64,000 nt of DNA from Alistipes sp. Lineage in GTDB: Bacteria; Bacteroidota; Bacteroidia; Bacteroidales; Rikenellaceae. The stretch's first letter is position 1. Every line of letters starts with the position of its first letter. The stretch lies in contig JAFZFX010000011.1 in NCBI GenBank assembly GCA_017555695.1, positions 62,001-126,000 on the forward strand. The letters run 5' to 3'. The position numbers and the translations under genes were made by a program. The notes beneath the pieces are model-generated. The model saw only the letters and a list, made by a program, of their open reading frames with translations, was not told the DNA's origin and did not search any database. Of this stretch, positions 33,312 through 42,042 are shown in pieces.

Positions 33312-34211
33312 ATGAAACGATTAATCGCATTATTTGCACTTGTGGCAGTGGCACTTTCTGCCGAGGCACAAGAGAATTTCAAGTTTGGCAAGGTGAAAGC
33401 AGCCGATTTGGAGAAAAAATCATACTCGGTTGATATTGCTAACGCTGATGCTGTTATTTTAGATGAGTTGCAACAAACCTACATCTATCTGTTTGATTCT
33501 CGTATTGACCTGCAAAAGCAAGGTGTCTTGCTCTCGTCGCAAACAACAATTAGTCGCAAGGTTAAAATCTTGCGAGATGAGGGTGTGCGGCACGCTACTA
33601 TTTCGTTTGACTATTATTGCGAAAAAGCATCTACACCAACACATACAATCGCCTATGTGGGTGATATTGAAGCATCATCATATTCTCTCGTCGATGGAAA
33701 AGTCGAGAAATACACCATCAAGGAGGAGGAAATCAATGTGCGTTGGGTTGATGACACAACTGTTAGAGTCGAATTTACCATCCCCAATGTGGCTGCAGGT
33801 AGCATAATAGAGTATTCCTACAAAATGGCCAAGCGTTCTATCCAGCCGTATAGCCTTGGTTTTGTTATGCAGCACGACATTCCCGTCGTGAGCAGCCGTT
33901 GCGAAGTGATTGCTCGAACTCAACTGCCTCCGCAGATGCAATGCCGAGATAATTGGTTTGCTGTAATGGCGTCTGCAAATACCAATATCAAAAGTTCAAA
34001 GATGGAGAGCAAGGCACGAGTTTATTTTATCACAAATGTCCCAGTTTCTTTGCGCAAGGTTATCAAGGGTGGCTACGATAAAATAAACAATGTTTACGAT
34101 ATGTGTACGCTCTACACCTATAGCGCCAATAATCTGCCTGCCGTAACTGCGGCAACACCTGCCAGCGATGTGGCTACAATCAATGTGATATTACAAGATA
34201 ACAAGTTATAA
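33312..34211 (+). CDS. Secreted DUF3857-like protein, paralogue 3
   Basis: The 299-residue protein has the signal peptide MKRLIALFALVAVALSAEAQ, then ENFKFGKVKAADLEKKSY, DAVILDELQQTYIYLF, TTISRKVKILRDEG, IEASSYSLVDGKVEKYTIKE, EFTIPNVAAGSIIEYSYKMA and a C-terminal NNLPAVTAATPASDVATI. It is the last of the three tandem copies and is followed 8 bases later by a strong terminator. As in the other copies, no transglutaminase or lipid anchor is present. Confidence 0.75.
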   Translation: MKRLIALFALVAVALSAEAQENFKFGKVKAADLEKKSYSVDIANADAVILDELQQTYIYLFDSRIDLQKQGVLLSSQTTISRKVKILRDEGVRHATISFDYYCEKASTPTHTIAYVGDIEASSYSLVDGKVEKYTIKEEEINVRWVDDTTVRVEFTIPNVAAGSIIEYSYKMAKRSIQPYSLGFVMQHDIPVVSSRCEVIARTQLPPQMQCRDNWFAVMASANTNIKSSKMESKARVYFITNVPVSLRKVIKGGYDKINNVYDMCTLYTYSANNLPAVTAATPASDVATINVILQDNKL

Positions 34212-34219
34212 CAACGATA

Positions 34220-34252
34220 AAAGGCGTTTGGTTTTGCCAAACGCCTTTGTTT
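34220..34252. terminator. Terminator of the DUF3857 operon
   Basis: AAAGGCGTTTGG (34220-34231) pairs exactly with CCAAACGCCTTT (34237-34248) across TTTTG, followed by GTTT. It also serves floA on the other strand. Confidence 0.9.
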
Positions 34253-34272
34253 ATACCCTTTCGGTGAGCAAA

Positions 34273-35247
34273 CTACTTCTTGCTACCCTTCGATATGGTG
34301 TCACGCATCTGCGTGTCGGCCATAATGTTCTTCATCTTATAGTAGTCCATAATGCCCAAGTTGCCGTTGCGGAAAGCCTCGGCCATTGCCAGCGGTACCT
34401 CCGCCTCGGCCAAGATAACCTTTGCGCGAGCCTCCTGCGCCTTTGCCAGATTCTCCTGCTCCAGAGCCACCGCCATAGCACGACGCTCCTCGGCCTTGGC
34501 CTGTGCGATGTTCTTGTCGGCATCGGCCTGGTCCATCTGCAACTGTGCGCCGATGTTCTTACCTACATCAATATCGGCGATATCGATAGAGAGAATCTCA
34601 AACGCAGTACCTGCATCCAAACCCTTCTCCAACACTACGCGAGAGATTGAGTCGGGGTTCTCCAATACAACCTTGTGCGACAAAGCCGAACCGATTGACG
34701 ATACGATACCCTCGCCCACTCGAGCCAGCACGGTTTCCTCGCCCGCACCACCTACCAACTGCTTGATGTTAGCGCGTACGGTTACGCGAGCCTTGGCGAT
34801 GAGCTGGATACCATCCTTTGCTACAGCCGCCACGGGAGGAGTGTTGATAACCTTCGGATTTACAGACATCTGCACCGCCTCGAATACATCACGACCCGCC
34901 AGGTCGATAGCTGTCGCCATCTTGAAGTCGAGGTTGATATTGGCCTTCTGTGCCGATACCAGGGCGTGTACGACATTTGTCACATTACCACCCGCCAGAT
35001 AGTGTGCCTCCAACTCGTTAGCATCGAGGCTCAATCCCGCCTTTGTACCCTCAATCATCGACGATACGATTACTGAAGGCGGCACTCTGCGCCAACGCAT
35101 CAAGAAGAGCTGCAGCAGGTTGATCTTTACTCCCGACACCAAAGCCGAGAACCACAAACCCACGGGGATGAAATAGAATACGAGCCAAATAGCCACGAAG
35201 CATAAGACGCCCACGATGGCAAATAATCCAAGTTCTAACTCTGCCAT
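34273..35247 (-). CDS. floA: Flotillin-like protein FloA
   Basis: FloA is a membrane-associated SPFH-domain protein that forms microdomain scaffolds. The 324-residue protein has a short hydrophobic N-terminal hairpin (about 8-40), then the SPFH segment ([68 protein letters not shown]) and a C-terminal Ala/Glu-rich coiled coil ([20 protein letters not shown]). It is 71 bases downstream of nfeD; NfeD-FloA pairing is standard. Confidence 0.95.
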   Translation of the reverse strand: MAELELGLFAIVGVLCFVAIWLVFYFIPVGLWFSALVSGVKINLLQLFLMRWRRVPPSVIVSSMIEGTKAGLSLDANELEAHYLAGGNVTNVVHALVSAQKANINLDFKMATAIDLAGRDVFEAVQMSVNPKVINTPPVAAVAKDGIQLIAKARVTVRANIKQLVGGAGEETVLARVGEGIVSSIGSALSHKVVLENPDSISRVVLEKGLDAGTAFEILSIDIADIDVGKNIGAQLQMDQADADKNIAQAKAEERRAMAVALEQENLAKAQEARAKVILAEAEVPLAMAEAFRNGNLGIMDYYKMKNIMADTQMRDTISKGSKK

Positions 35248-35318
35248 AATTATATAGTTTTTAAGTTTTTTATAGGTCTTGCTTTAAGCGATGGTTAAAG
35301 TCGTAGATGGCTTTTGGT

Positions 35319-35780
35319 TTACTCCGCGCGCTTTACTATCACATTGAAGTTCTCGAAGCCAACAACCTCCACTTCGCAACGCTGGTCGATGTAAGCATCA
35401 ACCGATTTAGCCTCGTAAACCTTACCATTTATATTCACTTTGCCCATAGGCGAGAGGCGCGATATGGCTGTTCCCTTATCGCCCACTTTCAATTCGTTAG
35501 CGGGGGTATCCATACTCACGCTGTCAATCTTATCCTTCAGTGTCATTCGACGCCAGGTCTTTGCTCTGAGCGAGAGCACAACCGCTGCCAGCGATACCGC
35601 CAAGATAATTATAATGGTAATCACTCCGCCCACAAAGCCCAGACGCGTGAATCCAAAGTATGCAGCTGCGCCATAACTTGCAAGTGCAAGAATTGCACCC
35701 AAAGTCACACCCGGCAGGAATATCAACTCTGCAACAAGAAAGAATACTCCCAGTAAAATCAATAACGCGATTAAAAACAT
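35319..35780 (-). CDS. NfeD family membrane protein
   Basis: The 153-residue protein has three hydrophobic helices (about 3-25, 28-45, 48-70) and a C-terminal OB-fold domain (about 95-150: VGDKGTAISRLSPMGKVNING, VDAYIDQRCEVEVVG). It is the short NfeD form without the serine protease domain and partners FloA in membrane microdomains. Confidence 0.92.
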   Translation of the reverse strand: MFLIALLILLGVFFLVAELIFLPGVTLGAILALASYGAAAYFGFTRLGFVGGVITIIIILAVSLAAVVLSLRAKTWRRMTLKDKIDSVSMDTPANELKVGDKGTAISRLSPMGKVNINGKVYEAKSVDAYIDQRCEVEVVGFENFNVIVKRAE

Positions 35781-35811
35781 GGTAATCAGTGATTTGTTAA
35801 TTAATACTCAA

Positions 35812-37416
35812 TTACTCCTCCTCTTCGTCTTCTTCGTCTTCTTCCTCGTCCTCTTCTTCGTCTTTCTCCTCTTCGTCAGCCTCGCTCTCCTCTGTCTTGG
35901 GGCGATCCATAACCTCTACGGTAAGGTTGTCGTCGCACTTTCTCAATGCCATAACTACGCGATCTGCCATAGCCAAGCTCGGGAACATGCCCAAGAGGAA
36001 CTCGCCGTCTGCTACCTTCGAGAGCTGTGCATCGGCTGCCATTGTAGAGATAACCTCCAATACGGTCTCATTCAATGCACCGCCAGAGATCTTCACTCTG
36101 AACGATACGGGCTCACCATCACCCTGCTCCGAGAGGTTTGTCTTGCGGCCGTCGCACCACTCCACAATCTGCGGATTTCTGAAGCCCTTTTTCTTCATCA
36201 CTTCAACTGCAGCCTCGGCCTCGGCACGGGTGTGCAGACCGCCAGCATAGTAGCTGAAGCGACCATCTTCCAAAGACTCTACAAACAGAGGCGCTGCACC
36301 ACGGAATACCGATGCCGCCTGCTTATATTTATATGTACCCAACAGGATGCGGTATATTGTTCCGTACTCATAAACTACGCATTGCGGAATTGGGTTTGCC
36401 GAAGTGTAAGGGCTACGCGGGAGGAACTCTATGGCCTCGTAGTTCACGAACGAACGACGCTCGATGTCGATGATGGGCAAGCGGTAGTCAATCTGGCGTG
36501 CGGCACGCGATGCCAACGACAGAGAGTCTATTGAAGAGGTCTGGTTGAGTAACTTTGCTACATACATCTCGTAGTTCAGCGCTACGGGCTTCTGCAAGCA
36601 GTAATCAACCAACGCCTCTGATATGCAGTTATCAACCGACAGCAACTTCTGCTGGCGTGCCTCCATCATCATATTCTCGGTAAGTTCCAGGATATCCTCA
36701 CGGTTCTCCTTCTCCAGGAAATATGAGTACACATATATCTTATGGTCGTAAATCTCGCCCCACAGCTTCGCTAAGCGGCGCTCCAGAATGAAGTTTTCGT
36801 CCATAGATGATGCCATCTCTCCATATAAAGCCTCTGCGTCGGCCTCGGTTGTGGCTTGCAGGTACTTGTCGTAGAGGGTCTTTATGTTGGTGTAGTTCTT
36901 TACATAGGTGGTGGCGCACTCTCTTGCTGATGCCTCCTTGCCCTGCAACTCGATGAGTTGTTTCAAGTCGTCAGCGTCGATACCCTTGCAGAAGTACTCG
37001 TTGTTGAAAATTGAGCCCATAGATTGCGAACTTTGCGCACCGCCAATGTTGCCAAGACCTTCGAGAACGAACTTTTGCTCTATTGAGTTAATGTTGTCAA
37101 TAAGCTTAATCTTCTGCGAGCGGAGAGCAAAAATAGCGCTCTCGGCATCTGACAGCAACAGCAACATCGAATCAGAGCGCACCTGCGTGAGAGAGTCGCG
37201 AGACTCCACATTAGCTCGCATATTACTACGCAGATTGCGTACTACACCCATCAGTGAATCGGTCTGCTGACGCAACTTCTCGTCGCTACGCAGCAAATCC
37301 ATATACTCCTTATTCTCTTCCAGTCCAGCAACTCGGGCTACAACCTCCTGAGCTACCGCATTACAAACGCCCATACACAGGGCTATTAAACTCGCTAAAA
37401 CAAACTTTCGTTTCAT
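35812..37416 (-). CDS. Secreted coiled-coil protein with SPOR-like domain and poly-acidic tail
   Basis: The start is ATG 37416 (MKRKFVLASLIALCMG...); an in-frame ATG four codons upstream (37428) is possible but lies inside trkH. The 534-residue protein has a signal peptide (cleavage after about AVAQ), a coiled-coil region (about 35-105: EENKEYMDLLRSDEKLRQQT), a helical middle part, and a SPOR-like pair of repeats (FSYYAGGLHTRAEAEAAVEV and GEFLLGMFPSLAMADRVVMA). It ends in about 25 residues of almost only Asp and Glu. SPOR domains bind denuded peptidoglycan. Its ATG overlaps the trkH stop (TAATG), so translation is coupled. Confidence 0.75.
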   Translation of the reverse strand: MKRKFVLASLIALCMGVCNAVAQEVVARVAGLEENKEYMDLLRSDEKLRQQTDSLMGVVRNLRSNMRANVESRDSLTQVRSDSMLLLLSDAESAIFALRSQKIKLIDNINSIEQKFVLEGLGNIGGAQSSQSMGSIFNNEYFCKGIDADDLKQLIELQGKEASARECATTYVKNYTNIKTLYDKYLQATTEADAEALYGEMASSMDENFILERRLAKLWGEIYDHKIYVYSYFLEKENREDILELTENMMMEARQQKLLSVDNCISEALVDYCLQKPVALNYEMYVAKLLNQTSSIDSLSLASRAARQIDYRLPIIDIERRSFVNYEAIEFLPRSPYTSANPIPQCVVYEYGTIYRILLGTYKYKQAASVFRGAAPLFVESLEDGRFSYYAGGLHTRAEAEAAVEVMKKKGFRNPQIVEWCDGRKTNLSEQGDGEPVSFRVKISGGALNETVLEVISTMAADAQLSKVADGEFLLGMFPSLAMADRVVMALRKCDDNLTVEVMDRPKTEESEADEEEKDEEEDEEEDEEDEEEE

Positions 37417-38861
37417 TATCTCCACCATCTTATAAAAAAGAGTTGAATCAATCCAAATATCTCAAGACGACCCAATAACATCAGAGCCGTCAAATTCATC
37501 TTTGTTACAACGGGCATTGCCGAATAGTTATTCATCGTGCCAATGTCGCCAAATCCAGGGCCTACATTACTTGTGCAAGCCAGCGCTGCCGAGAAACCTG
37601 TCATCAGGTCGGCGCCATAGAGCGTATTGAAGAATACGCCTATCAGTATCAACAGCATATATGTAACGATATACACCATTACAGTTCCCATCATATTGTC
37701 GTCCTGCACTATGCCGTCAATCTTTGTGCGGAATATTGCATCGGGGTGTCGCTGCATCTGCAGTCGGGTGCGTATCATCTTTATAGCCACCAGGAAGCGG
37801 TCAATCTTCAGTCCGCCCGATGTAGAACCCGCACAGCCACACACGATAGCACAGAAAATCATAATCATAATGGCAAACGAGGGCCATATATTGCAGTCGG
37901 CTGTGGCAAATCCCGAGGTGGTTATAATCGACACGGTGTGGAACAGAGCCGAACGCATCGATAGCAATATGTTGGGATATATCTCCGAGAGCCACAAACT
38001 CAAACCTACGAACAGTGATGCGATGCCTATCACGGCAAAGTAAACGCGCGATACCTCCGAGCGGAAGATGTTGTTCGGCTTACCTGTGATAGTCGCATAT
38101 ATCAAACCGAAGTGCAGACCCGACAGCATCATAGCGCATACCAATACAAGTTCGATGCTACCCGAGTTGAAGAATGCAATACTCGTATTCTTTGTGCCAA
38201 AACCGCAGGTCGAGCAGGCTGACATTGCGTGGCACAAGGCGTCAAACCAGCACATGCCGCAAAGTTTCAGCAATAGCGTGGTCACGATGGTCATCAGTAT
38301 GTAGGTTGTCAGAACGATACGCACGATGGTTTGTGAGCGATAGTTGAAGTTATCGCGCGCCAGCGACGAAAGTTCCACATTCGCCATCATTCGCTTGCTC
38401 TTGCCGATTGACGGCAGTATGACCAGCGCAAACATAACAACGCCCACACCGCCAATCCAACAGGTAGCCATACGCCAAAAGAGCAGGCCTCGTGGCAAGC
38501 CTTCGATGTTGTTCAGGATTGATGCGCCCGTGGTGGTAAAGCCCGAAACGCTTTCAAACCAAGCGTTTATAATCGAGAATTCGCCTCCCCACATCAGGTA
38601 AGGGAACATGCCCACGATACTTGCAACAATCCACGCACCTACGACGATGCCATATCCCTCCTTGGTGGATATGCGGTCGGTGGTCGGTACGAAAATCAGC
38701 GGGAAGCAACCCAATAGCAGTGTCAGCAGTGAAGACATCACTAATGGGTAATAAGAGCTATCGACATTGCTAAAATAAGCAATGCCGGCCGACAACAACA
38801 TAAATGCCGCCAAGACCAGCAGGATGACGCCGATATATCTTATAACCACGCTAAAACGCAT
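37416..38861 (-). CDS. trkH: TrkH-family potassium uptake channel subunit
   Basis: The 481-residue integral membrane protein has the four-fold MPM repeats of Trk/Ktr/HKT channels with selectivity-filter-like segments (SVSGFTTTGASIL, MSACSTCGFGT, IITTSGFATAD, ACTSNVGPGFG). It takes up potassium, normally gated by a TrkA/KtrA regulatory subunit, which is not in the window. It lies 6 bases after the HAMP-like protein gene and overlaps the SPOR-like gene. Confidence 0.93.
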   Translation of the reverse strand: MRFSVVIRYIGVILLVLAAFMLLSAGIAYFSNVDSSYYPLVMSSLLTLLLGCFPLIFVPTTDRISTKEGYGIVVGAWIVASIVGMFPYLMWGGEFSIINAWFESVSGFTTTGASILNNIEGLPRGLLFWRMATCWIGGVGVVMFALVILPSIGKSKRMMANVELSSLARDNFNYRSQTIVRIVLTTYILMTIVTTLLLKLCGMCWFDALCHAMSACSTCGFGTKNTSIAFFNSGSIELVLVCAMMLSGLHFGLIYATITGKPNNIFRSEVSRVYFAVIGIASLFVGLSLWLSEIYPNILLSMRSALFHTVSIITTSGFATADCNIWPSFAIMIMIFCAIVCGCAGSTSGGLKIDRFLVAIKMIRTRLQMQRHPDAIFRTKIDGIVQDDNMMGTVMVYIVTYMLLILIGVFFNTLYGADLMTGFSAALACTSNVGPGFGDIGTMNNYSAMPVVTKMNLTALMLLGRLEIFGLIQLFFIRWWR

Positions 38862-38867
38862 AATCTG

Positions 38868-39680
38868 CTATCTGATTGTTCGGTTGTTAATTATCGATTC
38901 TATACGCTGCTTGAGTTCGTTTACCTCGTCAAGACATTCGCTCTTTACCTGGAATGGGATCTTGTATTTGAGCGAATCGCCAAGATTTTTGTTCATCTCC
39001 ACGATGGGTTTTGCGATGTAAATCACCACAAAGTAGTAGAACATCAGCAGGATGGCAATCATCACCACTAACGAGATAAATACAGGGGTAACGGCACGAT
39101 AGGCGTTGCGGCTCAAAAGCTCGGCACGCGGTGAGAGTGAGCTCTGCGATGAGGTCATTACGCGCAAGACACCGTCGCTCATTGCGTCGTATTCGGGCAA
39201 GTAATTGTCGCTATACCATCCCCAGCCGTCGAAAGAGTCGGCTTTATTCTCCTCTGTAGCGAGAGAATCGGGCAAAACGGGCGGAGTGTACTCAATTACG
39301 CGGCTTGCCTGCAACTGCTCAACCACATTGTGCATACTGCGCGCCAACATGTCGAGTGAATCAAAGAGTGTCGTGGCAGACGAAGCTGACTCCTCGCGTA
39401 CCAAACGAATCTTATCTACGAATGTGTTGTAGCAAATGTTGCACGAATCGGCGTATCTTGCATCACGCAAGACTGCGTAATGAATCACAGCTCTGTCGTG
39501 GGCGCGTACGGCGTCCAATAAACTCTCCGATGATGATATACTTCTGCGGCTGCTGCCGAGGATGGCGTCGATATCGCCACTCATATTGTTAAGTTCAAAT
39601 AGTGACACCAAACCCGAGAAAAAGAGCAATACTACGATGCTCAAAAATCCGATGGTCACTCTTTTGCGAATACCCTTCAT
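38868..39680 (-). CDS. Two-TM protein with periplasmic four-helix bundle and HAMP-like segment
   Basis: The start is ATG 39680 (MKGIRKRVTIGFLSI); ATG 39692 would leave an 8-base leader after the promoter and is less likely. The 270-residue protein has TM1 at about 9-29, a periplasmic helical domain (about 30-190: SESLLDAVRAHDRAVIHYAV) like the ligand domains of chemoreceptors and kinases, TM2 at about 192-214, and a cytoplasmic HAMP-like helix (KPIVEMNKNLGDSLKYKIPF, then LDEVNELKQRIESII). No output domain follows. It leads the trkH operon, so it may modulate the channel; that is an inference from position. Confidence 0.7.
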   Translation of the reverse strand: MKGIRKRVTIGFLSIVVLLFFSGLVSLFELNNMSGDIDAILGSSRRSISSSESLLDAVRAHDRAVIHYAVLRDARYADSCNICYNTFVDKIRLVREESASSATTLFDSLDMLARSMHNVVEQLQASRVIEYTPPVLPDSLATEENKADSFDGWGWYSDNYLPEYDAMSDGVLRVMTSSQSSLSPRAELLSRNAYRAVTPVFISLVVMIAILLMFYYFVVIYIAKPIVEMNKNLGDSLKYKIPFQVKSECLDEVNELKQRIESIINNRTIR

Positions 39681-39706
39681 ACTTAAACACATCTTTGCTA
39701 ATTATG

Positions 39707-39739
39707 CAAAGATAATAAAATTATCTTGACTCTTGGCAA
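39707..39739 (-). promoter_or_regulatory. Promoter of the HAMP-like/trkH operon
   Basis: On the minus strand TTG (39739-39737) and TATCTTTG (39714-39707) are 22 bases apart; the ATG at 39680 is 26 bases downstream. Confidence 0.55.
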
Positions 39740-39760
39740 TTTTGCGCATAGAGTTGTGTT

Positions 39761-41056
39761 TTATTCCAAAATTTCGGCCAATATGTCGTGATTTTCGTCC
39801 ATTGACAGCAATTTTACGCAGCAAATACGGTCTATCAAATCGCGTCGTAATGGGGCCTTTACTCGCACATAATTGCCTGTGTATCCCGACATCATACCAC
39901 CGCGCACGGTACTCTCAAACAGCACTTCGGCCTCACCGCCTACAGCCTCACTGCAAAAATCTGCGTGCAGTTTGTTGCACAACTCATCAAGACGAGCAGC
40001 ACGCGCACTCGACACCGATGCGGGCACCTTGTCGGGCATATCGATGGCGGGCGTGTTGGGACGCTCCGAGAATGGGAATATGTGCAGGAATGAGGGCTTG
40101 AGGCGCTCCAGAAGCGAATATGTCTGCTCGAAATCCTCGTCGCTCTCACCAGGGAAACCCGTAATCACATCTACGCCGATAAATACATCGGGCATAAGTG
40201 AACGCACCTTCTCGATGCGCTCGGCATATTTCTCGGCTGTGTAACGACGGCGCATAAGGCCTAAGATGCGGTTGCTGCCACTCTGTAGAGGTATGTGGAA
40301 GTGGTGCTGGAATTTCGGTGATGCGGCGCAGAACTCTATAATTTCGTCAGTTAGCAGGTTTGGCTCGATTGACGAGATGCGGTAGCGCTCGATGCCCTCC
40401 ACATCGTTCAGCGCACGCAGCAGGTCGATAAATTTTTCGCCTGTGGTGCGACCAAAATCGCCAGTGTTGATGCCCGTGATTACAATCTCTTTCAGGCCTG
40501 TGGCTGCCACCTTTTCGGCTTGTGCTACAATGTCGGCAATCGGCATATTGCGGCTTGCTCCGCGAGCATAGTGAATTGTGCAGTATGCACACTTATAATC
40601 GCATCCGTCCTGCACCTTCAAAAACGAGCGCGATCTATCGCCCGAAGAGTATGCTGCAAAGAAGCGAGAGATGTCGTCATAGGGACAACAAAGTACCTTC
40701 GCTTCGGCGGCTTTTTCTATTTCAAGTACTGCTTTAACTAAATCTCCTTTATAATTGTTACCCAATACTATATCCACTCCATCGATGGCTGCTACCTCCT
40801 GCGGTTTTAGCTGAGCGTAACATCCCGTCACGGCAATTATTGCGTTGGGATTTCGGCGGTGCAGTTTGCGTATGATATTGCGGCATTTTTTGTCGGCGTG
40901 CTCCGTTACCGAACAGCTATTTATGACACATACATCGGCCTGATCGTTTACCCCTACTCGCTCATATCCGCAAGCCTCAAACTCGCGCGCGAAAGTGGAA
41001 CTCTCCGAAAAGTTGAGTTTACAACCCAATGTATGGAAACTTACTCGACGCTTCAT
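39761..41056 (-). CDS. mtaB: tRNA t6A37 methylthiotransferase MtaB
   Basis: MtaB converts t6A37 to ms2t6A in tRNAs decoding ANN codons. The 431-residue protein has the N-terminal UPF0004 cluster cysteines (Cys12 in TLGCKLN, Cys48, Cys79), the radical SAM motif Cys152-x3-Cys156-x2-Cys159 in DGCDYKCAYCTIHYARG, the conserved HIPLQSGSNRIL and VDVITGFPGES, and a C-terminal TRAM segment. It is in its own unit, divergent from the metal permease. Confidence 0.95.
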   Translation of the reverse strand: MKRRVSFHTLGCKLNFSESSTFAREFEACGYERVGVNDQADVCVINSCSVTEHADKKCRNIIRKLHRRNPNAIIAVTGCYAQLKPQEVAAIDGVDIVLGNNYKGDLVKAVLEIEKAAEAKVLCCPYDDISRFFAAYSSGDRSRSFLKVQDGCDYKCAYCTIHYARGASRNMPIADIVAQAEKVAATGLKEIVITGINTGDFGRTTGEKFIDLLRALNDVEGIERYRISSIEPNLLTDEIIEFCAASPKFQHHFHIPLQSGSNRILGLMRRRYTAEKYAERIEKVRSLMPDVFIGVDVITGFPGESDEDFEQTYSLLERLKPSFLHIFPFSERPNTPAIDMPDKVPASVSSARAARLDELCNKLHADFCSEAVGGEAEVLFESTVRGGMMSGYTGNYVRVKAPLRRDLIDRICCVKLLSMDENHDILAEILE

Positions 41057-41119
41057 AATCGTTTCAAATCAAATTTTCAGTGCGAAAATATAAAAACTTT
41101 AGCTTATTAGGAAAAAAGT

Positions 41120-41151
41120 TTTGATGCAATCGCGGAAATAGAGTAAATTTG
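41120..41151 (+). promoter_or_regulatory. Promoter of the permease-lptG-fmt operon
   Basis: TTTG (41120-41123) and TAAATTTG (41144-41151) are 20 bases apart; the ATG at 41197 is 45 bases downstream. Confidence 0.65.
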
Positions 41152-41196
41152 CAAAATTTTTATTACGCTCTCACTCTTGTGATGGGTATGTGAAGT

Positions 41197-42042
41197 ATGG
41201 AATTTTTTTACGACATATTTGAATATCGTTACCTTGCCAATGCATTTCTGGCGGCTATATTTGCGGGCATAACTTGCGGTATAGTCGGCACTTACATTGT
41301 GTCGAGGCGACTGGTGTTCTTGTGTGGTGGTGTCACTCACGCATCGTTTGGTGGTTTGGGTGTGGCGCTCTATGCTGGCGTAAATCCTATTGCGGGTGCT
41401 GTGGCTTTTGCAGTGCTGTCGGCTTTCGGTATTGAGTGGGCTTCTTCTAATGGCAAAATCAGGGAAGATTCGGCTATCGGCATCGTCTGGTCAATCGGAA
41501 TGGCTATCGGCGCGCTGTTTATGAGTCTTACGCCTGGCTATACCTCGGGAGATTTGTCGAGTTATATGTTTGGCAGTATAATCACAGTCTCGTCGTCGGA
41601 TATTGTGGCGATGGGAGTTCTTGCGGCTATATGTCTGATTGGTATAGTGTTGTGGTGGCGTAGCATAATGTATGTGGCTTTCGATAGAGGCTTCTCTTCG
41701 AGTCAGGGCATCGCTACCCGCATTGTCTCGTATCTGCTGATGGCGGTGGTCGCTGTGGCGATAGTTATGGCTATCAGAATAATGGGAATCGTGCTGTTGC
41801 TCTCGCTCTTTACTATTCCTGCCGTGACGGCTAATGCAATCACAAAATCATACCCCAAGATGACCATTTGGGCATCTGTTATTGCCACTTTGGGGGCTGT
41901 CGTGGGACTTGTGGCGAGTTATAATTGGGAGATTCCGCCAGGAACGAGCATAATATTTACGCTCACTATGGTGCTTATTGCGGTAAAACTTTGTATCTTT
42001 GCAAAGCAAAAATTGACAACTGATGCTAAAGACAATACATAG
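41197..42042 (+). CDS. Zinc/manganese-type ABC transporter permease (ABC-3 family)
   Basis: The 281-residue protein has about eight transmembrane helices and ABC-3 signatures (AIFAGITCGIVGTYIVSRRL, LCGGVTHASFGGLGVAL, RIMGIVLLLSLFTIPAVTA). Permeases of this family import Zn, Mn or Fe with an ATPase and a lipoprotein receptor. Neither is adjacent, so the partners must be elsewhere. Its 3' end overlaps the next gene by 20 bases. Confidence 0.9.
   Translation: MEFFYDIFEYRYLANAFLAAIFAGITCGIVGTYIVSRRLVFLCGGVTHASFGGLGVALYAGVNPIAGAVAFAVLSAFGIEWASSNGKIREDSAIGIVWSIGMAIGALFMSLTPGYTSGDLSSYMFGSIITVSSSDIVAMGVLAAICLIGIVLWWRSIMYVAFDRGFSSSQGIATRIVSYLLMAVVAVAIVMAIRIMGIVLLLSLFTIPAVTANAITKSYPKMTIWASVIATLGAVVGLVASYNWEIPPGTSIIFTLTMVLIAVKLCIFAKQKLTTDAKDNT

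Noticed and set aside
35812..35890. Possible CRISPR-like or microsatellite array
   Set aside because: The regular CTCCTC/CTTCGT pattern is the coding tract for Asp/Glu at the protein end; there are no spacers.
35779..36534. Plus-strand open frame of 251 codons opposite the acidic SPOR-like gene
   Set aside because: Its Leu/Phe/Val-rich start is the complement of the poly-acidic codons, not a membrane protein.
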